Shown piece after piece: positions 47,606 through 54,336 of a DNA stretch of 54,336 bases. The notes beneath the pieces were generated by a model. The model searched no databases and was not told where the DNA came from. It saw only the letters and a program-made list of their open reading frames with translations. Positions within the stretch are counted from its first letter, which is position 1, and every line of letters starts with the position of its first letter. The DNA is taken from positions 1 to 54,336 of the forward strand of contig JAKFVT010000030.1 in NCBI GenBank assembly GCA_021732005.1. The letters are read 5' to 3'. Both the position numbers and the translations under genes were made by a program. This DNA is from Mycobacterium sp. (GTDB taxonomy: Bacteria; Actinomycetota; Actinomycetes; Mycobacteriales; Mycobacteriaceae).

Positions 47606-48147
47606 CGCTCGTCGACGTCGCGCCCGCTGGCAAGGTCGGCACAGTCGACCGTCACCACATCGGTGCGGGCCGCCAGGAAACGCCGTGCGCCCTCGTCGCC
47701 GTCCAGGGTGGCCCGCAGTGCCGTCCAGTGCTCGCGGGCGATGACGACCGGATGGCCGGGCCGCCCGTCATAGGTGGCACGGGCCAGACCGGACGGCGAC
47801 TCGTGCGCCGCTTCGAGCACCCGTGCGACGACGTCGGCGCCGATGTCGGGGGTGTCGACGGTGAGGATCACCGCGTAGTCGGCCTCCGGTATGGCCGCCA
47901 ATCCGGTTCGCAGGGAAACCCCCATCCCGCAACGCCAGTCGTCGGCGACCACCGAACGGGCGTGCGCCGGAACGTCGACAATCGCCGCGCCCAGCACCAC
48001 CGCCACGTCATCACAGCCGCCGCAGACCAGGGCCTCGACCGCCAAACGCAGCCACTCACCTTGGGCGGCAAGCACTTTCGGCATGCCATAGCGGGTACCC
48101 GCACCGGCGGCCAGCAGGATGCCGGCTGACCGGGCGGACTTCGACAT
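47602..48147 (-). CDS. MobA-like NTP transferase
   Basis: 181 residues. N-terminus G-I-L-L-A-A-G-A-G-T-R-Y-G-M-P-K is the nucleotide-binding signature of MobA/MocA-type molybdenum cofactor nucleotidyltransferases. D-T-P-D-I (metal-binding Asp) and G-R-P-G-H-P-V are also characteristic. It may form molybdopterin cytosine or guanine dinucleotide. M-S-K start at 48147 chosen; an ATG two codons earlier (48153) is possible. Confidence 0.82.
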   Translation of the reverse strand: MSKSARSAGILLAAGAGTRYGMPKVLAAQGEWLRLAVEALVCGGCDDVAVVLGAAIVDVPAHARSVVADDWRCGMGVSLRTGLAAIPEADYAVILTVDTPDIGADVVARVLEAAHESPSGLARATYDGRPGHPVVIAREHWTALRATLDGDEGARRFLAARTDVVTVDCADLASGRDVDER

Positions 48148-48363
48148 GTACACAGTGTGGCCCCAACTGAAGAGGATTATTTGAACCCGCCGCCATTGCT
48201 GTTCGGTGGTCTGACAAGTGGCGTACAGTTCAAGTCAGGTTGAGTTCACAGCCGCCCGGAAAAACGTCAAAGACGTGCGAGGCGTGCCAACTCCCGCACT
48301 ACACGGGCTTACCCACTCTGGCGTGATTCACAGTACGAATACTCGTTCACTGATGGAGTCACT
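48148..48363. other. gap upstream of STAS gene
   Basis: 216 bp between divergent genes. No clear promoter. Short related copies of TTCAAGTC and TTGAGTTCA lie near 48230-48245 and could be part of a regulator site. No SigF-type box was found here. Confidence 0.35.
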
Positions 48364-48804
48364 ATGTCTGTCCCACGTACAGATCAACCGCAGCGTTCGG
48401 CTGTGTCGGATTCACTCGATTGCCACACCGCTCGCATCAGCACCGTCTGGCCCGACGACGGCGTCGGGATCATCACCGTCCACGGCGAGCTCGACGCGTC
48501 CAATGCCCTCGCGTTCGCCGACCATGTCGACGCTTGCGCCGGCCCCGGCGACCGTCTGGTCCTGGACCTCAGCCAACTCAGCTTTTTCGGAACCGCCGGA
48601 TTTTCGGCGCTGCACACCATAAACGTTCGTTGTGCCAACGCCTCGGCACGATGGGTGATGGTGAGCGGTGACGCGGTGGCCCGGCTGTTGCGGGTCTGCG
48701 ATCCCGACCACGCGCTGCCGGTCGCGCATTCCGTTCGGGACGCCGTTGAACTGCTCGACGCCGAACCTCGTCGGCTACTCCAACTGGTCCCGGAGCCGCG
48801 TTAG
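48364..48804 (+). CDS. STAS-domain anti-anti-sigma-like protein
   Basis: 146 residues. The STAS domain covers most of the protein: G-I-I-T-V-H-G-E-L-D-A-S-N-A, L-V-L-D-L-S-Q-L-S-F-F-G-T-A-G-F-S-A-L. In SpoIIAA/RsfB-type proteins the turn reads D-S-S-G; here it is G-T-A-G, so the phospho-acceptor Ser is replaced by Thr or Ala and regulation by phosphorylation may be altered. GGAG lies 7 nt before the ATG. Its last 30 bases overlap the end of sigF tail-to-tail; a link to RsbW/SigF is inferred from position. Confidence 0.78.
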   Translation: MSVPRTDQPQRSAVSDSLDCHTARISTVWPDDGVGIITVHGELDASNALAFADHVDACAGPGDRLVLDLSQLSFFGTAGFSALHTINVRCANASARWVMVSGDAVARLLRVCDPDHALPVAHSVRDAVELLDAEPRRLLQLVPEPR

Positions 48805-49566
48805 CGACTTCGCGAGCAGGCGCGAGACGTGCATCTGTGAGATGCCGACACGCTCGGCGATCTGAGTCTGGGTGAGCGACTCGAAGAACCGAAGCAACAG
48901 GACGGTGCGTTCGCGCTCCGGCAGCGCCTCGAGCAGTGGACGCAGTGCCTCCCGGTTCTCGATCTGATCCAGGCTCAAGTCGACGTCACCCAGGGTGTCT
49001 ACGATCGCCGGCGCGTCTTCGTCGCTGCCGCCGCCACCGCTGTCGATCGACAGCGTGTTGTAGGAACTCCCCGCGACCAGACCTTCGACGACCTCTTCGC
49101 GCTCCATACCGAGTTCTTCGGCCAACTCGGAGGCGGTCGGCGCGCGCCCCAGCCGCTGCGAGAGTTCCGACGTCGCCGCACCGAGGCGCAGGTGCAGCTC
49201 CTTGAGCCGGCGAGGCACTTTGACCGACCAGCTGTTGTCACGGAAGTGGCGGCGGACCTCACCCATGATGGTGGGGACCGCGAATGAGACGAAGTCCGAA
49301 CCGGTCTCGACGTCGTAGCGGATGACCGCGTTGACCAAGCCGACGCGGGCCACCTGCACCAGGTCGTCTCGGGGTTCGCCGCGACCGTCGAAGCGGCGGG
49401 CGATGTGGTCGGCCAGCGGTAGGCAGCGCTCGACGATGCGGTCACGCTGTCGCTGGAATTGCGCGGAGTCAGGATCCACCTTCGCCAACTCCCGGAACAT
49501 GTCCGGAACGTCGGCGTACTCCGAGTTCGTCCGCCTGGGCGAACTATCCGTGGCTCGGGAATTCAC
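48775..49566 (-). CDS. sigF: sigma factor SigF
   Basis: 263 residues, stress/stationary-phase sigma of the SigB/SigF group. Region 2 shows D-D-L-V-Q-V-A-R-V-G-L and F-A-V-P-T-I-M-G-E-V-R-R-H-F-R-D; region 4 ends with T-Q-T-Q-I-A-E-R-V-G-I-S-Q-M-H-V-S-R. In M. smegmatis SigF controls pigmentation, oxidative-stress and surface genes. The ATG overlaps the rsbW stop (ATGA). A SigF-type promoter precedes rsbW, implying autoregulation. Confidence 0.95.
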   Translation of the reverse strand: MNSRATDSSPRRTNSEYADVPDMFRELAKVDPDSAQFQRQRDRIVERCLPLADHIARRFDGRGEPRDDLVQVARVGLVNAVIRYDVETGSDFVSFAVPTIMGEVRRHFRDNSWSVKVPRRLKELHLRLGAATSELSQRLGRAPTASELAEELGMEREEVVEGLVAGSSYNTLSIDSGGGGSDEDAPAIVDTLGDVDLSLDQIENREALRPLLEALPERERTVLLLRFFESLTQTQIAERVGISQMHVSRLLAKSLTRLRDQLE

Positions 49567-50000
49567 CGCCCGGAGCCCGCCCGCCTCGTGGTCAGGGTGA
49601 TACCGAAGACCTGCCCGTCGGTACTGGACTCGTGACCGTTGTGGAATGTCTGCACGTCGTCGGTCAGCGAACTCAGGACGTGCCAGCTGAAGCTACCGGG
49701 GGTGACCACGTCGTTGGTGTCGCACGTCGTCGACGCCTCCACCACCACGACGTCGTCGTGCGCATCGACGACGACGACGAGCGTCGCTTCGGGCGATGCT
49801 GAACGAATCAGCCGAGTGCAGGCCTCATCGACGGCCAGCCGCAAGTCCGCGACCGCATCGAAATCCAGGTCCTCGAACGTGCCGACCGCGCCGACCACGG
49901 TGCGCAGTACGGCCAAGTTTTCCAACCTGGCAGCAACCCTCAATTCGACAGCGCTGTCGCCTCGCTGGTGCGCGCTGCCTTGGCTTTCGCCGTCCGTCAT
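49563..50000 (-). CDS. rsbW: anti-sigma factor RsbW (UsfX)
   Basis: 145 residues. HATPase-like kinase fold of SpoIIAB/RsbW type with the N-box-like L-R-L-A-V-D-E-A-C-T-R-L-I; the remaining ATP-lid motifs are weak, as in mycobacterial RsbW. It binds and blocks SigF. Strong ribosome site AGGAGG six bases upstream of ATG 50000; a longer in-frame ORF to 50123 is not supported. Translationally coupled to sigF. The usfY gene that precedes it in M. tuberculosis is not present. Confidence 0.93.
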   Translation of the reverse strand: MTDGESQGSAHQRGDSAVELRVAARLENLAVLRTVVGAVGTFEDLDFDAVADLRLAVDEACTRLIRSASPEATLVVVVDAHDDVVVVEASTTCDTNDVVTPGSFSWHVLSSLTDDVQTFHNGHESSTDGQVFGITLTTRRAGSGR

Positions 50001-50049
50001 CTGGCCTCCTGGCAATGTCGACCCGACACTACTCCAGCCCGCAGGCGTG

Positions 50050-50142
50050 CTAACCACGGTCGTGTGATGACCGAGTTGGCCGGGTAACCGGTGCGCATGA
50101 GGCCGGAAGCGAGCGCAGCGCAACCCAGGAAGTCGTCGTCAT
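50050..50142 (-). CDS. possible 30-residue leader ORF before rsbW
   Basis: In the rsbW leader an ATG lies about 5 nt after the predicted SigF transcription start and opens a 30-codon frame (M-T-T-T-S-W-V-A-L-R...) ending at TAG 50050. There is no similarity to anything recognised. It could be a leaderless upstream ORF affecting rsbW translation, or chance. Confidence 0.2.
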   Translation of the reverse strand: MTTTSWVALRSLPASCAPVTRPTRSSHDRG

Positions 50143-50154
50143 GGTGGCACCCTC

Positions 50155-50182
50155 GTACCCACCCGGCGGTACAGTTCAAACC
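50155..50182 (-). promoter_or_regulatory. SigF-type promoter of rsbW-sigF
   Basis: Minus strand GGTTT (50182-50178), 17-nt spacer, GGGTAC (50160-50155). This matches the mycobacterial SigF consensus GGTTT-N15-17-GGGTAY and points at rsbW with a leader of about 145 nt. It fits the autoregulated usfX-sigF promoter known in M. tuberculosis. Confidence 0.75.
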
Positions 50183-50212
50183 TCCGCGCCGCAAATTCTT
50201 GTTCGTTGAGCA

Positions 50213-51229
50213 ATGAGACTTCGGCGCAGTTCGGTTGACGGACCCGGTTTCCGTCGCGTTCGCCGCGGCAAGGGTTTCTCCTACTACACCCCTGACGGTG
50301 AATTGCTGACCGACCACAAGACGGTGCAGCGGATCAAGGAACTGGTGATACCGCCGGCCTGGCGCAAGGTGTGGATCTCGCCACATGCCAACGGACACAT
50401 CCAGGCCGTGGGCATCGACGCAGCCGGCCGCCGCCAATACCTCTATCACCAGAAATGGCAGGAGGAGCGCAGCGAGGAGAAGTTCGACCGGGTGCTGCAG
50501 ATGTCCTCGGGACTGCCCGGGTGGCGTTCGCGTATAGCCGAGGACCTGCATGGCCACGGCCTCTCCAGGGGCCGGGTGTTGGCGTTGGCTCTGCACCTCC
50601 TCGATCGCGGGTATTTCCGCGCCGGTGGCGAGGCCTACGCCGAGGAGAACAACTCCTACGGGATCGCCACGCTGCTCTGCGAGCATGTGACGGTCAAGAG
50701 CGGCGCCGTGGTGTTCGACTATCCAGCCAAGAGTGGGGTTCAGCGAAATTGGACCATCGAGGACCCTGACGTGGTTTGCGTTGTTCGCGAGTTACGCCGC
50801 TGCAGCCCCAGCGGACGGCTCCTGGTGTGCCAGACCGACTCCGGTTGGGTGGATATCCACTCCGAAGACCTCAACGCGAGATTCAAGGAACACCTTGGCG
50901 AGGACTACAGCGTCAAGGATTTGCGCACCTGGCACGGGACCGTGCTCGCCGCAAGGGCTTTCGCCGACGCCGCCGCCCCGGTGAACAAGACGGTCCGCAA
51001 GCGCGTGGAGGCCGCAGTGATGCGTGAGGTGTCCGAAGAACTCGGCAACACTCCGGCCGTCGCCCGCAGCTCGTATGTCGACCCGCGGGTGGTCACCGCC
51101 TACGAGGACGGAACGACGATCGCCGCCGCGGCGCGCCGGGCCCGCAAGGAGAAGAACGCCGACCGCGGGCAGGCCATCCTCGAGAAAGCCACCGCGACGA
51201 TGATCAGGCGGGTTGCCAAGCGCCGCTGA
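50213..51229 (+). CDS. DNA topoisomerase IB
   Basis: 338 residues, eukaryotic-type (poxvirus-like) topoisomerase I. Catalytic residues visible: Y-L-Y-H-Q-K-W region, K-D-L-R-T-W-H-G-T, and the nucleophile Tyr288 in S-S-Y-V-D-P-R-V. It relaxes supercoils by a 3'-phosphotyrosyl nick. Found in some environmental mycobacteria and other bacteria, absent from M. tuberculosis. ATG 50213 is without a clear ribosome site. It sits divergently from the rsbW-sigF promoter. Confidence 0.88.
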   Translation: MRLRRSSVDGPGFRRVRRGKGFSYYTPDGELLTDHKTVQRIKELVIPPAWRKVWISPHANGHIQAVGIDAAGRRQYLYHQKWQEERSEEKFDRVLQMSSGLPGWRSRIAEDLHGHGLSRGRVLALALHLLDRGYFRAGGEAYAEENNSYGIATLLCEHVTVKSGAVVFDYPAKSGVQRNWTIEDPDVVCVVRELRRCSPSGRLLVCQTDSGWVDIHSEDLNARFKEHLGEDYSVKDLRTWHGTVLAARAFADAAAPVNKTVRKRVEAAVMREVSEELGNTPAVARSSYVDPRVVTAYEDGTTIAAAARRARKEKNADRGQAILEKATATMIRRVAKRR

Positions 51230-51318
51230 TGGTGTGAGCAACGGAGGCAACGAAGCTCACCCTGTCAGACACTCCGCGCGCAGCGGCCAGCGCGCGCGCA
51301 ACGTTGAGCGGCAATCCG

Positions 51319-52824
51319 TTAGCGCGACAGATCGCGCGTGGCCGGCCCCTCCAACACGGTCCCGTCCGGTCCGAATCGCGAACCGTGCAACGGACAATCC
51401 CACGACTTCTCCGCGTCGTTCCACGAGAGCACGCCACCGAGATGGGTGCACACAGGTGAGACGCACTTCTCCTCCCCGTCGACCACGCTGCGGGCCACCA
51501 TGTTCCACGGCGGTCCACTGACCGAACCGGAGCCCTCGCGCAGCGCTGAATTCCGATGGGCGATCGGTGTCACCCAACCCGCGGCCATGTGCCAACCGAC
51601 CTCGAGGTTGATCTTCAGCGCCGTGGTGAGACCCGTGAGTTCGTGCGGGCTCCAACTGGCGAACGCCGGTGCCCAGCGCGCCTGGTCTCCGCCGAGAAGA
51701 CGCTTCGCCAGCAACAGCGCGGCGGCCACACCGTTGGTCATCCCCCACTTCGCGAAGCCCGTGGCCACCAGAAAGTGGTCGGTACCCGGAAGTAGCGGCC
51801 CGACATACGGAAGCTCGTCGACGGGGACGTAATCCTGGGCCGACCAGTAATGCGTGGGTTGCGCCCCGGGAAAGTTTCGTTTGGTCCAGCCGACGAGCTC
51901 GTCATACGACGTGCGCGCGCTGTCCTTGCGCCCGACGGTGTGTCCGCCGCCGCCGACGATCAACCGCTCACCGCCCGCGGTCGGGGCGTAGCGCACCGAC
52001 CGGGTGGGCTGGTCGACTGAGAGCATCATCGGCCGAGGAAGTGAGCCGGGCACATCGAAGGCAACGCAATAGGAGCGGCTCGGGTGCAGTCGGGCGAAGA
52101 ATCCGCCGCGATCCAGGATCGGTGTGCCCGTTGCCAACACGCAGTGATCGGCGTGGGCGACCTGCTCGCGGCCTTGTGCACTGCGCAGCTTCACGCTCAC
52201 CCGGCCGGCCGAACTGGACGCCGCGTAGACGCGGTGACCGGTCATCAGCCGACCGCCGCGCTCATGCAATTCGGTGATCAGCGCACCCAGGAAGGGCATC
52301 GGGTCGAACTGAATCTGGTCGGCCAGTCGGGCGCCACCGCGGAACTCGAACGGCACGTCCAGCTGATCGACCCAACTCACGCCGAGACCCGCGGCCTCGG
52401 CAGCCTCGAATTCCGCACGGGCGGTGGGTAGTCCACGGTCGAATTGCGCATAGCTATAGGCATCTTCGTACTGCAGCTCGATTCCCCGCTCTGTGCAGTA
52501 CTGCGCAAGCCACGCTTGGCCCTCTCGGTTTCCTTCGACGTACTGCCGGACCAGGTCCATCGAGTGTCGTTGCGAGATCGTCGAGAGCCGGCTTCCTTGC
52601 AACAGACTGACTTTGGCAGTGGTATTGCCGGTGGTGGCGGCACCCGCGGTGCGTGCCTCCACCACCAGGACCCGCTTGCCCGCGCGGGCCAGCAGGACCG
52701 CCAGCACCAATCCGGTGATGCCAGCCCCCACCACGAGGATCTCCGCGTTCGGCGCATCTTTTGTTGCGTCGCCGTCAATTTGGGGTCGGTGCACGTCGGC
52801 GCCGTCGAGCCACAGGGAAGTCAT
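51319..52824 (-). CDS. FAD-dependent oxidoreductase with Rieske domain
   Basis: 501 residues. An N-terminal DadA-type FAD oxidoreductase has the dinucleotide fold V-V-G-A-G-I-T-G-L at 31-39. The C-terminal Rieske [2Fe-2S] domain has C459-T-H461 and C477-P-L-H480. Such fusions occur in actinobacteria and cyanobacteria; the substrate (amine or amino acid type) is unknown. A SigF-type promoter lies so close to the ATG that the message may be leaderless, suggesting a stress function. Confidence 0.88.
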   Translation of the reverse strand: MTSLWLDGADVHRPQIDGDATKDAPNAEILVVGAGITGLVLAVLLARAGKRVLVVEARTAGAATTGNTTAKVSLLQGSRLSTISQRHSMDLVRQYVEGNREGQAWLAQYCTERGIELQYEDAYSYAQFDRGLPTARAEFEAAEAAGLGVSWVDQLDVPFEFRGGARLADQIQFDPMPFLGALITELHERGGRLMTGHRVYAASSSAGRVSVKLRSAQGREQVAHADHCVLATGTPILDRGGFFARLHPSRSYCVAFDVPGSLPRPMMLSVDQPTRSVRYAPTAGGERLIVGGGGHTVGRKDSARTSYDELVGWTKRNFPGAQPTHYWSAQDYVPVDELPYVGPLLPGTDHFLVATGFAKWGMTNGVAAALLLAKRLLGGDQARWAPAFASWSPHELTGLTTALKINLEVGWHMAAGWVTPIAHRNSALREGSGSVSGPPWNMVARSVVDGEEKCVSPVCTHLGGVLSWNDAEKSWDCPLHGSRFGPDGTVLEGPATRDLSR

Positions 52825-52833
52825 GGCAAGCCG

Positions 52834-52859
52834 ATACCCGCACTTGGCTGGCCGAAACC
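52834..52859 (-). promoter_or_regulatory. SigF-type promoter of the Rieske oxidoreductase
   Basis: Minus strand GGTTT (52859-52855), 15-nt spacer, GGGTAT (52839-52834), ending 9 nt before the ATG. Spacer is at the short end of the SigF range. Confidence 0.6.
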
Positions 52860-52889
52860 GCAGCGGCCCAAGGGGGTAAATTGATTCGA

Positions 52890-53102
52890 ATGATCGAGCA
52901 CGACCCGATACCCGACGATGTCCCTGTCCCCGATGCCATCGAGCAAATCCGGCCCGTGACAGAGTCCGCCGATCTGGAGAGTCTCGACATCGGCGAGCGC
53001 GTGCTGGTCAATGACAGCACGCCACCCCTGGAGAGCAACGAATTGGATTGGCAGGAACAACGCCAGGTCGTCGAGGATCCGGACCCGGACGAGATCCGCT
53101 AG
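52890..53102 (+). CDS. small acidic protein
   Basis: 70 residues, rich in Asp/Glu/Pro: M-I-E-H-D-P-I-P-D-D-V-P ... P-L-E-S-N-E-L-D-W-Q-E-Q. It resembles short acidic proteins common in mycobacteria with a D-W-Q-E-Q-R end; no function is known. AGGGGG is 14 nt upstream of the ATG. An ORF extending upstream to 52761 would overlap the divergent gene and is Arg-rich, so not used. Confidence 0.55.
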   Translation: MIEHDPIPDDVPVPDAIEQIRPVTESADLESLDIGERVLVNDSTPPLESNELDWQEQRQVVEDPDPDEIR

Positions 53103-53112
53103 GCAGGGGAAT

Positions 53113-53139
53113 GTTTGGCCCAGCGGGGGCTCTGGGTAC
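53113..53139 (+). promoter_or_regulatory. SigF-type promoter of the Rho_N peptide
   Basis: GTTT (53113-53116), 17-nt spacer, GGGTAC (53134-53139). It matches the SigF consensus and lies 43 bp before the Rho_N-like gene. Confidence 0.65.
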
Positions 53140-53182
53140 AAGTTCCACCGGGGAACAGGAACCGCAGCAAAGGGGGTAGGAG

Positions 53183-53365
53183 ATGTCGAGCGCCTCTGTG
53201 GCGAGATCGGATGTCGACGACATCCGTTTTTTTCGGCCCAGTCGGTCCTGCGCCTATGAAGGCTGGACCGTCGCTGAGCTGAAGAAAAGGGCCAAGCAAC
53301 TTGGGATCTCAGGCTATTCGGGCTTGAGCAAGGAAAAGTTGATCTCGCTCATCCGCAGTTATTGA
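53183..53365 (+). CDS. Rho N-terminal-domain-like small protein
   Basis: 60 residues. The C-terminal two-thirds W-T-V-A-E-L-K-K-R-A-K-Q-L-G-I-S-G-Y-S-G-L-S matches the Rho_N (SAP-like) helix-extended-helix that binds nucleic acid, with K-E-K-L-I-S-L-I at the end. Ribosome site AGGGGG upstream of ATG 53183. Predicted SigF target; it may bind DNA or RNA under stress. A terminator hairpin follows. Confidence 0.75.
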   Translation: MSSASVARSDVDDIRFFRPSRSCAYEGWTVAELKKRAKQLGISGYSGLSKEKLISLIRSY

Positions 53366-53376
53366 CGCCGAACTTC

Positions 53377-53410
53377 GAGAAGGGTCCAGCCGAGCGGCTG
53401 GACCTTTCTC
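53377..53410. terminator. bidirectional terminator hairpin
   Basis: GAGAAGGGTCCAGCC pairs with GGCTGGACCTTTCTC across a GAGC loop: 15 bp with one G-U wobble. It lies between the Rho_N gene (plus) and the lipoprotein gene (minus) and can stop both. Confidence 0.8.
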
Positions 53411-53485
53411 GTCAGCCGTGAACCACGGTCGCCACCGCGAGTATCAGCAGGCCCGCGACCGCATGTTTGCCAGGTGCCCGATGGC

Positions 53486-54160
53486 TCAGTGGCCGGACAG
53501 CTCCCATACGCTCGCCGACATCCGGTCGGTCATCGTGGTCACGGCGACTTGGCCGCCGTCGTCGCCCTGACACGCCATCGCCTGGACGATCGCGTTGTTG
53601 CGCAGCCGCGCCTCCGCGTAACAGGTCCAGTCGAACGGAATGCCGATCTGCTGCTTGTTCCATCGCACGGTGTCGGCACTGATGTCGGGCACGGTGAACT
53701 TCCAGGCGGCGTCTCCGCCGCTGCTCAGCGCGCGCTGACCGTCACAGGCCTTCGCATTCTTGGTTCCGGTGGCGAACTGCGCCGCGGCCGCGGCGCCGTC
53801 GGCATAGATCGCGACCGCCTCGGCGACGACGTGATCGTGCTTGTCGCCATCGGTGAACAACATCACATGCAAGCCGACCGAATTCTCGCCGAGGAATGCC
53901 GCCATCCCGGCAGCGTCGAGCGCCGAACACGCGGGAACGGCCGAGGATCCGGGAATGGGCCGCGTCTGGTCGGCATCGGTCTGCAGTTTCGCGCCGATGA
54001 TGTCGTGCAGCTGCGTGGGGCCGATCAGCACCTGGTCGGTGTCCCCGGCACGCAGCGGCGTGATGCCTTGAGCGGGATTGGACACCGCACTGCCGGCGAC
54101 GGTCTGCGCGCACCCGGCGAGCAGCACCGCCGCCGCGCCGAGAATCGCAGCCAGCCGCAT
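53486..54160 (-). CDS. lipoprotein with PknH-like sensor domain
   Basis: 224 residues. Lipoprotein signal with lipobox L-L-A-G-C, Cys17. The rest matches the PknH-like extracellular sensor domain family (LppH/PF14032 type): two Cys pairs (P-A-C near 100 and A-C-D-G, C-Y-A, M-A-C) and W-N-K-Q-Q-I. It sits outside the membrane; ligand unknown. It lies 11 nt after lat and may be co-transcribed. A hydrophobic peptide (A-V-A-G-L-L-I-L-A-V-A) is encoded in another frame just after its stop, around 53412-53507, and might be a tiny gene. Confidence 0.75.
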   Translation of the reverse strand: MRLAAILGAAAVLLAGCAQTVAGSAVSNPAQGITPLRAGDTDQVLIGPTQLHDIIGAKLQTDADQTRPIPGSSAVPACSALDAAGMAAFLGENSVGLHVMLFTDGDKHDHVVAEAVAIYADGAAAAAQFATGTKNAKACDGQRALSSGGDAAWKFTVPDISADTVRWNKQQIGIPFDWTCYAEARLRNNAIVQAMACQGDDGGQVAVTTMTDRMSASVWELSGH

Positions 54161-54171
54161 CCTTGAAAATG

Positions 54172-54336
54172 CTAGACCGCCGCGCGTAATACCTCTCTCA
54201 GGGCGGCCAGCGCGCGGTCGATCTCACCGCGCGACACGGTCAGCGCCGGGCGGAACCGCACACTGTCTCCGCCGCTGCCGAGCATGATGACGCCGCGCTT
54301 CCACAGCTCGGCCAGCACGGCGTCCCGGCGCTCGGG
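54172..54336 (-). CDS. lat: L-lysine 6-transaminase, C-terminal end (partial)
   Basis: Only the last 54 codons are in the window; the gene continues beyond the right edge. The end W-K-R-G-V-I-M-L-G-S-G-G-D-S-V-R-F-R-P-A and L-T-V-S-R-G-E-I-D matches the C-terminus of class III aminotransferases of the Lat type, which make alpha-aminoadipate semialdehyde from lysine. Lat lies near sigF-rsbW in M. tuberculosis as well and is induced in stationary phase there. Confidence 0.82.
   Translation of the reverse strand, partial: PERRDAVLAELWKRGVIMLGSGGDSVRFRPALTVSRGEIDRALAALREVLRAAV

Noticed and set aside
52761..52889. N-terminal extension of the small acidic protein
   Set aside because: Arg-rich, overlaps the divergent oxidoreductase start; the internal ATG is more plausible.

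Overview
The window reads as the chromosome of a fast-growing mycobacterium (Mycobacterium/Mycolicibacterium). It is GC-rich, and gene content and order from about 5.4 kb onward follow the M. tuberculosis block lpqB-mtrB-mtrA-tmk ... accA3 ... sigF-rsbW ... lat (roughly Rv3244c to Rv3290c). No IS element, CRISPR array, tRNA or rRNA was recognised.

Region by region. (1) 1-4.9 kb, minus strand: an accessory type VII secretion toxin locus. It has two WXG100 genes (esxF/esxE-like), an 864-residue CpnT-like protein whose C-terminal toxin domain is not the TNT NADase, a 98-residue candidate immunity gene, and two further small genes (Imm35/YrhB-like and SseB-like). (2) 4.9-10.3 kb, minus: a VOC protein, lpqB, the mtrB/mtrA two-component pair and tmk. 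(3) 10.3-13.5 kb: a secreted protein and sahH. (4) 13.6-15.9 kb: the tightly overlapping alkane operon alkB-rubA-rubB-tetR, with a promoter and operator-like repeats in front. (5) 15.9-19.7 kb: amino acid permease, FAD-dependent protein, CDF transporter. (6) 19.7-31 kb: mannose activation (manA, SIS-like, pmmA, manB), whiB2, F420 biosynthesis (fbiA, fbiB), a coupled NUDIX gene, and cell-wall linker synthesis (wbbL, rmlD). (7) 31-35.5 kb: LCP ligase, TIGR03089 protein, CDF-like protein, zinc-ribbon peptide, birA. (8) 35.5-46 kb: fadE25, purE/purK, GtrA, PH-domain protein, the acyl-CoA carboxylase set accD5-accE5 with maf, sseA and a SufE-like gene, then accA3. (9) 46-54.3 kb: PAP2 phosphatase, a decayed NmrA-like gene, DUF1707, MobA-like, a STAS protein, sigF/rsbW, topoisomerase IB, a Rieske-FAD oxidoreductase, small genes, a lipoprotein and the 3' end of lat.

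Themes. The core supplies envelope precursors and their attachment (mannose, rhamnose, LCP), acyl-CoA carboxylation with its biotin ligase, F420 synthesis, and division/envelope control (MtrAB, WhiB2). Three SigF-type promoters (GTTT-N15/17-GGGTAY) were found in the last 5 kb: before rsbW-sigF itself, before the Rieske oxidoreductase and before a Rho_N peptide. At least nine genes have a TANNNT box 6-8 nt before an ATG/GTG, the layout of leaderless mycobacterial transcripts; this was used to choose several starts. Family names rest on motif recognition by eye, with no database search.
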